Below are positions 7,851 to 11,672 of a stretch of DNA of 11,672 bases, piece after piece. The DNA is from Desulfobacterales bacterium (GTDB taxonomy: Bacteria; Desulfobacterota; Desulfobacteria; Desulfobacterales; Desulfobacteraceae), in the NCBI GenBank assembly GCA_022361315.1, contig JAKSBB010000059.1, positions 1 through 11,672 of the forward strand. The letters run 5' to 3'. Under the pieces are notes generated by a model. That model was not told the DNA's origin. It was given only the letters and a program-made list of their open reading frames with translations, and ran no database searches. Each line of letters begins with the position of its first letter. The stretch's first letter is position 1. The position numbers and the translations under genes were made by a program.

Positions 7851-9383
7851 TTAAGGGTGGTAAACTGCGCTTCTCCTAAGCCGTGCCGTATGGGGGACCT
7901 TACGTGGAATTTTAATGATAAAGGTGGTGCCTTTCCCCGGTGTGGACACAACCTTGATCTCTCCCCGGTGGCGGTTGATCACTTTGCTTGCGATGAAAAG
8001 CCCTAGGCCCGTTCCTTTGTTCCCCTTGGATGAAAAGAATATTGTAAAGATATTTTTTCTGGTGGTTTTGTCCATACCCAGCCCGTTATCCTGAATACGA
8101 AAGGTCACTTTTTCCCTATCCAACCGGGCCGTGAAGGTAATGGTATGGGCTTTGGCGTCCATTCCATTGGGGACTGTTTTGTCGTCGATACAGGCTTCAA
8201 TCCCATTTTCAAGGATATTGACCATGGCGGTTTGCAGGCTGCCCCTGTCTATCTCAAAGGCATCGGTATCAATGAGCGTTTCGAAATTGGTGTCAAGGAT
8301 AATGCCGTTGTTCTGCGCCTTCATTGCCACAAGGCTGAAAGTCTCCTCAATGAATTCGCTGCAGGAGACCAATTCCCATTCCAGGGTCCGGGTTTTGGTG
8401 TAATAAAGGATGTCCAGCACGAGTTTCTTGATCCGGGCCGTCATATCCCGGGACATGTCAAACCCTTCCCGCACCTTTTCCATCCGGTGGGTGTTAAATC
8501 CGGTTTCCATGAGATAGAAGCCGCCGTCAAGATTGGTGAGTAACCCCTTGATACCATGGGAAATAGACCCGATCATAAACCCCAGGGATGTGAGATGATC
8601 TTCCAAGTGGCGGGCTTCCGTAATATCGGTGAGCATTACCAGGGCTTTTGTAACCTGCCCTGCTGCATTTCGCAGGGGAGAGGTCCAGCACAGGACAATA
8701 TGTTTCAATCCGTCAGAAGAAATAATTTCCATTTCAGAAAATTGATTGGTGCCGTCGTGAATGGTTTTTTGTACCGGGCATTCCCGGCAGGGTTCATCCC
8801 GGTTTTTACAGATGCCGAAACAATATTCCCCGATGTGATGGCCGAAGTACTCTTCAAATTTTCTGTTGGCATCCGTAATAATATAGTCTCCGTCCTGGAC
8901 AAAAATGAAACAGGGAACTTCATTAAATAATTCCTGGTAGTTTTTTTGGGATCTGGCAAACCGGCTCTTGTAGCAGCTTTCATTGAAGCAGATATGGCGG
9001 TGAAGATAAAGGCGTTCCAAAGCCCTGTTAATGTAAAAATCAAAAATTGACACCTTGGAAGGCAATATCATGAAATCCGAGGCACCACTCTGCAGTGCCT
9101 GGATGCCTATTTCGGATTGATTCAGGTCTACGGCAGCAATAATTTCAAGGTTGATCATGGTTTTGGCGATACGGGCGATTTGCTTGAGGCATCCTTCTTT
9201 GTGATCATCAATGAAAATCACAGCAATGTCGCTGGATTCAAGAGTAGAAAGGGCTTGATCATAATGGGCCGGGTCAAGTTCCCGGGTCATTGACAGGAAC
9301 TCAATGTCGTTGAAAAATTTTGAAGATGACAGATCTGTAATGCTGTTGTCAATGTAGTTTACAATCCGTATGGTGTACTGCAT
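7851..9383 (-). CDS. Sensor histidine kinase with pseudoreceiver, cysteine-cluster PAS and atypical H-box
   Basis: A 510-residue soluble kinase. Start ATG 9383 is chosen because AGGA stands about five bases before it and the receiver-like fold begins there (MQYTIRIVNY); the open frame continues upstream into the repressor gene and should not be annotated. Residues 1-125 resemble a receiver: Asp59 sits at the phosphoacceptor place, but the acidic pair is replaced by Asn9-Tyr10 and the conserved lysine by Leu107. Residues about 145-258 are a PAS domain with Cys188, Cys192, Cys199 and Cys202, a spacing seen in many deltaproteobacterial PAS domains. The dimerisation helix has SISHGIKG (His276), unlike standard HisKA. 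The ATPase has Asn389 and Asn393, DNGLGM (432-437) and GNKGTGLGL (454-462). It converges on the giant kinase with 29 bases between stops and diverges from the repressor. No dedicated response regulator is adjacent. Confidence 0.9.
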   Translation of the reverse strand: MQYTIRIVNYIDNSITDLSSSKFFNDIEFLSMTRELDPAHYDQALSTLESSDIAVIFIDDHKEGCLKQIARIAKTMINLEIIAAVDLNQSEIGIQALQSGASDFMILPSKVSIFDFYINRALERLYLHRHICFNESCYKSRFARSQKNYQELFNEVPCFIFVQDGDYIITDANRKFEEYFGHHIGEYCFGICKNRDEPCRECPVQKTIHDGTNQFSEMEIISSDGLKHIVLCWTSPLRNAAGQVTKALVMLTDITEARHLEDHLTSLGFMIGSISHGIKGLLTNLDGGFYLMETGFNTHRMEKVREGFDMSRDMTARIKKLVLDILYYTKTRTLEWELVSCSEFIEETFSLVAMKAQNNGIILDTNFETLIDTDAFEIDRGSLQTAMVNILENGIEACIDDKTVPNGMDAKAHTITFTARLDREKVTFRIQDNGLGMDKTTRKNIFTIFFSSKGNKGTGLGLFIASKVINRHRGEIKVVSTPGKGTTFIIKIPRKVPHTARLRRSAVYHP

Positions 9384-9657
9384 GCTTTCCTGCCCCTGGG
9401 CTCTGATTAAATTGCGGTTCAAAAATGATCCTGAAACGGGTCGAATTGATTCACCTTGGGTTCTAAGCTTTGTCCCGATAATTAAAAACCGTACAGCATT
9501 AATTATGCCTGGCATACGTATACAGGTTTCGAAACCACGAAGATGTGAGTGATTCTTGCTTATTGAGTAATTCTTGGAAAAATGTAAATTAGGTGTTGCA
9601 TAAAATAAACAAGTGTGAGACAAGAAACTAAACACAATAAAAATACCGGAGCAAGCA
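9384..9657. promoter_or_regulatory. Divergent control region between kinase and repressor
   Basis: This 274-base region must hold promoters for both flanking genes. It carries a cluster of palindromes: GCAT/ATGC (9496-9508), TATGCC-T-GGCATA (9504-9516), ATACGTAT (9514-9521) and the perfect 12-mer GGTTTCGAAACC (9525-9536). A candidate rightward promoter is TTGAGT (9563-9568), 16 bases, TAAATT (9585-9590). ATTCTTG occurs at 9552-9558 and 9570-9576, with an inverted CAAGAA at 9621-9626; these flank the candidate promoter as autoregulatory operators might. No clear leftward promoter can be chosen. Confidence 0.45.
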
Positions 9658-10320
9658 ATGACTGAAAACAAGGTTGACATACTTCTCAAACGGCTGATGG
9701 ACGCCACCGGAATTTCTTCCCAGTCCGAACTGGCCAAGGAGCTTGGGATCAACCGCTCCGGCATTACCCATGCCAGAAATAAAAACCACATCCCCGACAA
9801 TTGGATAATCAAGTTGTTCCGCCGGTTTAAAATCAACCCGGAATGGGTGGAGACCGGAAGCGGTCCGGTGTTTTACAACGCAGACGGCCGGACGGATGTG
9901 ATAGATCAGGAATACCGGCAGATACCCAAAGTGGCGGCACGGTTGTCCGCAGGGACCGGGTCTTTTGAGACCGGGCAACAGGTCTCGGATTACCTGTCGT
10001 TTCCGACGGCCTGGCTGTCCCGGAAAGGTTCGGCCGCCGCCATGGTCGCCATGGAAGTTTTCGGCCAGAGTATGGAACCTTTGATCAGGGAGGGAGATAC
10101 GGTGTTGATTGACCAGTCCCAGACCCGGATCATGGCCGGTGCCATTTACGCTGTGGGGGTGGATGATACCATTCTGGTGAAGCGGCTGGAAAAACATCCG
10201 GATGCGTTGGTACTTTGTTCGGATAATACGGATTTTTCCCCCATTCATCTGCATGCAGAGGCGCTGGAAAAGGTCAGGGTACTGGGACGGGTGATCTGGA
10301 GTTGCCGGGAATACCGCTAA
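9658..10320 (+). CDS. CI/LexA-like repressor with S24 self-cleavage domain
   Basis: A 220-residue DNA-binding regulator. ATG 9658 has GGAG (9648-9651) six bases upstream. Residues about 5-70 are a helix-turn-helix of the phage CI type (QSELAKELGINRSGITHARN, with the recognition helix around 32-42). Residues about 88-218 are a LexA/CI S24 domain: the catalytic serine is Ser138 in GQSMEP and the general base is Lys175 in ILVKRLE. An Ala98-Gly99 bond in RLSAGTG is placed as the self-cleavage site is in LexA and CI. All elements for RecA-stimulated autocleavage are present, so SOS-linked derepression is likely but not shown. No phage genes are adjacent, so this may be a host regulator or a prophage remnant. 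Targets could include its own promoter, the divergent kinase, or distant genes. A strong terminator follows, suggesting a single-gene transcript. Confidence 0.93.
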   Translation: MTENKVDILLKRLMDATGISSQSELAKELGINRSGITHARNKNHIPDNWIIKLFRRFKINPEWVETGSGPVFYNADGRTDVIDQEYRQIPKVAARLSAGTGSFETGQQVSDYLSFPTAWLSRKGSAAAMVAMEVFGQSMEPLIREGDTVLIDQSQTRIMAGAIYAVGVDDTILVKRLEKHPDALVLCSDNTDFSPIHLHAEALEKVRVLGRVIWSCREYR

Positions 10321-10336
10321 CCGCAGGCTGCATATG

Positions 10337-10361
10337 GCCGGCAGTCGCCGGCTTTTTATTT
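10337..10361 (+). terminator. Intrinsic terminator after the repressor gene
   Basis: GCCGGC (10337-10342), loop AGTC, GCCGGC (10347-10352), then TTTTTATTT. The perfect six-pair GC stem and T-run lie 16 bases after the repressor stop codon. Confidence 0.9.
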
Positions 10362-10421
10362 AAACCGACTGTTTAGTTTTTTCAACAAATATACAAGACG
10401 TGTTTATAAAGGAGAACAATC

Positions 10422-10778
10422 ATGGGAAACGAGACAACTACACTGAAAACAAAAGCCATGGTAACCCTGACAACGCTGATCTGGATCGCTGGTTTGCTGG
10501 CGGCCGGAAGTGACGGGCCCCTAATGCCCTATATAAATATTGGCGGCGGTTTTGTATTTTTGGGGGCCTCCATCTTGCTGGGGCGGTTGCTGCCGAAATT
10601 GTCTCAGGAGAACACGGTGGGAGCAGCACGGCCGATACCCAATATAAATCCGCGTCCGCTGCAGCAGGTGGTCGCGTCACGGCAGACAAAGCGCGCTTTA
10701 CGGAAACGGCCTGTTATATCCGGTCTTCGGGGACAGAGACTCCACCCGCGATTTGCCCGTGAACTGGGGGTGGTGTAA
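10422..10778 (+). CDS. Small two-helix membrane protein, function unknown
   Basis: A 118-residue protein that I do not recognise. ATG 10422 is preceded by a strong ribosome site, AAAGGAG (10408-10414), seven bases away. Two hydrophobic segments at residues about 12-28 and 34-57 are joined by a short GSDGP turn, suggesting an inner-membrane hairpin. The C-terminal 55 residues are polar and basic (RQTKRALRKR and RGQRLHPRF), which by the positive-inside rule would lie in the cytoplasm together with the N-terminus. There are no cysteines or catalytic motifs. The preceding terminator separates it from the repressor, and the next gene has its own promoter, so it is probably transcribed alone. A weak TATACA (10390-10395) is the only -10 candidate seen. 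Confidence 0.7.
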   Translation: MGNETTTLKTKAMVTLTTLIWIAGLLAAGSDGPLMPYINIGGGFVFLGASILLGRLLPKLSQENTVGAARPIPNINPRPLQQVVASRQTKRALRKRPVISGLRGQRLHPRFARELGVV

Positions 10779-10872
10779 GGTTGGGTTGAATTTTATTTGA
10801 TCAAATTATGATAATGAATGCTAATTCATCATTAAATTGAAATTATCGTCTGAACCCGATTACGTGAAGTTG

Positions 10873-10907
10873 AAAAAATTTCAAAAATTAGAAAAATTTC
10901 TAAAAAA
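10873..10907. promoter_or_regulatory. Helically phased A-tracts (predicted curved DNA)
   Basis: Four A-tracts of 5-6 bases begin at 10873, 10883, 10892 and 10902, so the steps are 10, 9 and 10 bases. A-tracts in phase with the helix are known to bend DNA. The bend lies about 100-130 bases upstream of the -35 box at 11003. Confidence 0.7.
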
Positions 10908-10939
10908 TATTTGGAATAATCTCAAGTCGTTTTAGATAT

Positions 10940-10976
10940 CCCGATGTTTATGCCCGATGTGTTGAGTGATATCACT
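10940..10976. promoter_or_regulatory. Direct repeats and palindrome, candidate regulator sites
   Basis: CCCGATGT occurs at 10940-10947 and 10953-10960, 13 bases apart. The perfect palindrome AGTGATATCACT follows at 10965-10976. All lie 27-63 bases upstream of the reductase -35 box, a usual place for activator binding. Confidence 0.45.
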
Positions 10977-11002
10977 AATCTGCAAAATGAATTACTATTC
11001 AG

Positions 11003-11031
11003 TTTACAGATGGCATAAATTCTGCTATAAA
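11003..11031 (+). promoter_or_regulatory. Strong sigma-70-like promoter for the reductase gene
   Basis: TTTACA (11003-11008), exactly 17 bases, then TATAAA (11026-11031), with TG at the extended -10 position (TGCTATAAA). Each box matches consensus at five of six bases. Transcription would start near 11038 and leave a leader of about 130 bases. Confidence 0.75.
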
Positions 11032-11037
11032 TCCTTC

Positions 11038-11166
11038 CGTTTGGACAAACAGCGCAGTTTGGCCAATAACATTTCGGTATATGGCAGTTGTGCGGCACCA
11101 AAGGTGCCGAAATTGGCTGCCCGACGCCAGACCCGGGCAGCAAAAGACTATTAAGGGATATTGTAT
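11038..11166 (+). promoter_or_regulatory. Structured 5' leader with competing pairings, possible riboswitch
   Basis: Two perfect hairpins stand just before the gene: CGGCACC-AAA-GGTGCCG (11093-11109), and GCTGCCCG with CGGGCAGC (11116-11123 with 11134-11141, 10-base loop). Alternative pairings overlap them: ATTTCGG (11071-11077) with CCGAAAT (11107-11113), and GCCAAT (11062-11067) with ATTGGC (11112-11117). No T-run follows either hairpin, so control of translation is likelier than termination. The ribosome site AAGGG is at 11153-11157. I could not match it to a riboswitch class whose consensus I remember. Confidence 0.45.
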
Positions 11167-11672
11167 ATGAGTTTTCAGGAAAAACTATCCTCCGGGGAAT
11201 TCGCTGTTCTTGCAGAAATGGATGCCCCCAAAGGGATCGATATATCAGACCTCATTACCCACGCCGGACATCTCAAATCCAGAATTGATGCAGTAGTTGT
11301 TCCTGACATGGACAACGGTGTCATGCAGATGTCAGCGCTTGGCTGCGGCGCCCTGATGAAACAACAGGGCATCGAGCCCATGATCCATATCTACGGCAGG
11401 GACCGCAACCGCATGGCCCTCCAGGGGGATCTCCTTTCCGCCCACGTACTTGGCATCCATAACTTGGTGGTTGTTCAGGGTGAAGAAATGATCAACGGAG
11501 ATCATCCGGATGCCAAAGTGGTTGATGATGTGGACGAAGAAGGCCTGATTAAAATGGTATCCAAGCTCACATCCGGATCTGACCTGGCCGGTTTTGACCT
11601 GAAAGGCAAACCGGCGCTGTCAGCAGGGTGTACCATCCAGCCTGTGGCCAATGAAGCCGAGCTTGAAGCCGA
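11167..11672 (+). CDS. metF: Methylenetetrahydrofolate reductase, N-terminal 168 residues (cut by window edge)
   Basis: The frame from ATG 11167 is open to the right edge. The protein should convert 5,10-methylene-tetrahydrofolate to 5-methyl-tetrahydrofolate, or the reverse when acetate is oxidised, in the methyl branch of the Wood-Ljungdahl pathway in the cytoplasm. Support comes from the family's N-terminal strand FAVLAEMDAPKG, with Glu17 in the place of the catalytic glutamate, the motif GRDRNRMALQGDLL at about 78-91, the following LGIHNLVVVQGE, and GDHPDAK. It is a TIM-barrel flavoprotein of the short acetogen/sulfate-reducer style rather than a form with a eukaryotic regulatory domain, but the C-terminus is not seen. 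AAGGG (11153-11157) precedes the ATG by nine bases. A strong promoter and structured leader show that it begins a transcript; further pathway genes may follow beyond the window. Confidence 0.88.
   Translation, partial: MSFQEKLSSGEFAVLAEMDAPKGIDISDLITHAGHLKSRIDAVVVPDMDNGVMQMSALGCGALMKQQGIEPMIHIYGRDRNRMALQGDLLSAHVLGIHNLVVVQGEEMINGDHPDAKVVDDVDEEGLIKMVSKLTSGSDLAGFDLKGKPALSAGCTIQPVANEAELEA

Larger units (their letters stand above)
10779..11002. other. AT-rich gene-free region upstream of the reductase promoter
   Basis: This stretch, part of the 388 bases without a gene, holds no credible coding frame. It contains the palindrome ATTTGATCAAAT (10795-10806), a hairpin ATGAAT-GCTA-ATTCAT (10814-10829), a run of phased A-tracts (10873-10907), direct repeats CCCGATGT (10940-10947 and 10953-10960) and the palindrome AGTGATATCACT (10965-10976). 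No clear intrinsic terminator for the membrane-protein gene is visible. Confidence 0.6.

Noticed and set aside
9384..9836. The kinase frame on the minus strand continues upstream for 151 more codons
   Set aside because: The extension overlaps the well-supported repressor gene on the other strand, looks non-domain-like, and a good start with ribosome site exists at 9383.
10438..10689. Minus-strand frame of 83 codons over the small membrane-protein gene
   Set aside because: It has no good ribosome site, while the plus-strand gene has a strong one and coherent hydrophobic helices.
10808..10834. Fur-box-like GATAATGAATGCTAATTC
   Set aside because: Only about half of the 19-base consensus matches, and the base composition is so AT-rich that such partial matches are expected.

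Overview
The window looks like chromosome from a complete-oxidising sulfate-reducing bacterium of the Desulfobacterales type. The evidence is moderate GC, a dense set of signalling proteins, and a methylenetetrahydrofolate reductase of the Wood-Ljungdahl type at the right edge. The taxon is inferred from protein style, not from a marker gene.

Layout: 1-1548 (minus strand) holds the start of an unrecognised gene and, upstream of it, a cyclic-nucleotide-binding / SpoIIE-type phosphatase with its own sigma-70-like promoter and palindromic sites. 1841-2131 (plus) is a small, extremely arginine-rich protein. It converges on 2141-2560 (minus), a small four-cysteine protein. 2561-3024 is a long gene-free stretch with a helically spaced array of about seven copies of a GTTTTGAACA-like 10-mer. 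3025-7821 (plus) is a giant hybrid sensor kinase: AAA ATPase, helical repeats, PAS, histidine kinase, receiver. It converges on a second kinase, 7851-9383 (minus): pseudoreceiver, cysteine-cluster PAS, atypical kinase core. A palindrome-rich divergent region (9384-9657) separates that kinase from a CI/LexA-like self-cleaving repressor (9658-10320) closed by a clear intrinsic terminator. A small two-helix membrane protein follows (10422-10778). The right end is a 388-base control region: phased A-tracts, direct repeats, a palindrome, a very good promoter and a structured leader with competing pairings, leading into the methylenetetrahydrofolate reductase gene, cut by the window edge.

Functionally the window is mostly signal transduction (phosphatase, two kinases, cleavable repressor) beside one carbon-metabolism gene. 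No coherent pathway joins the signalling genes, no phage structural genes or transposases are visible, and there is no CRISPR array, rRNA or tRNA. The least ordinary features are the non-coding ones: the 10-mer array at 2673-2794 and the leader plus upstream DNA of the reductase gene.
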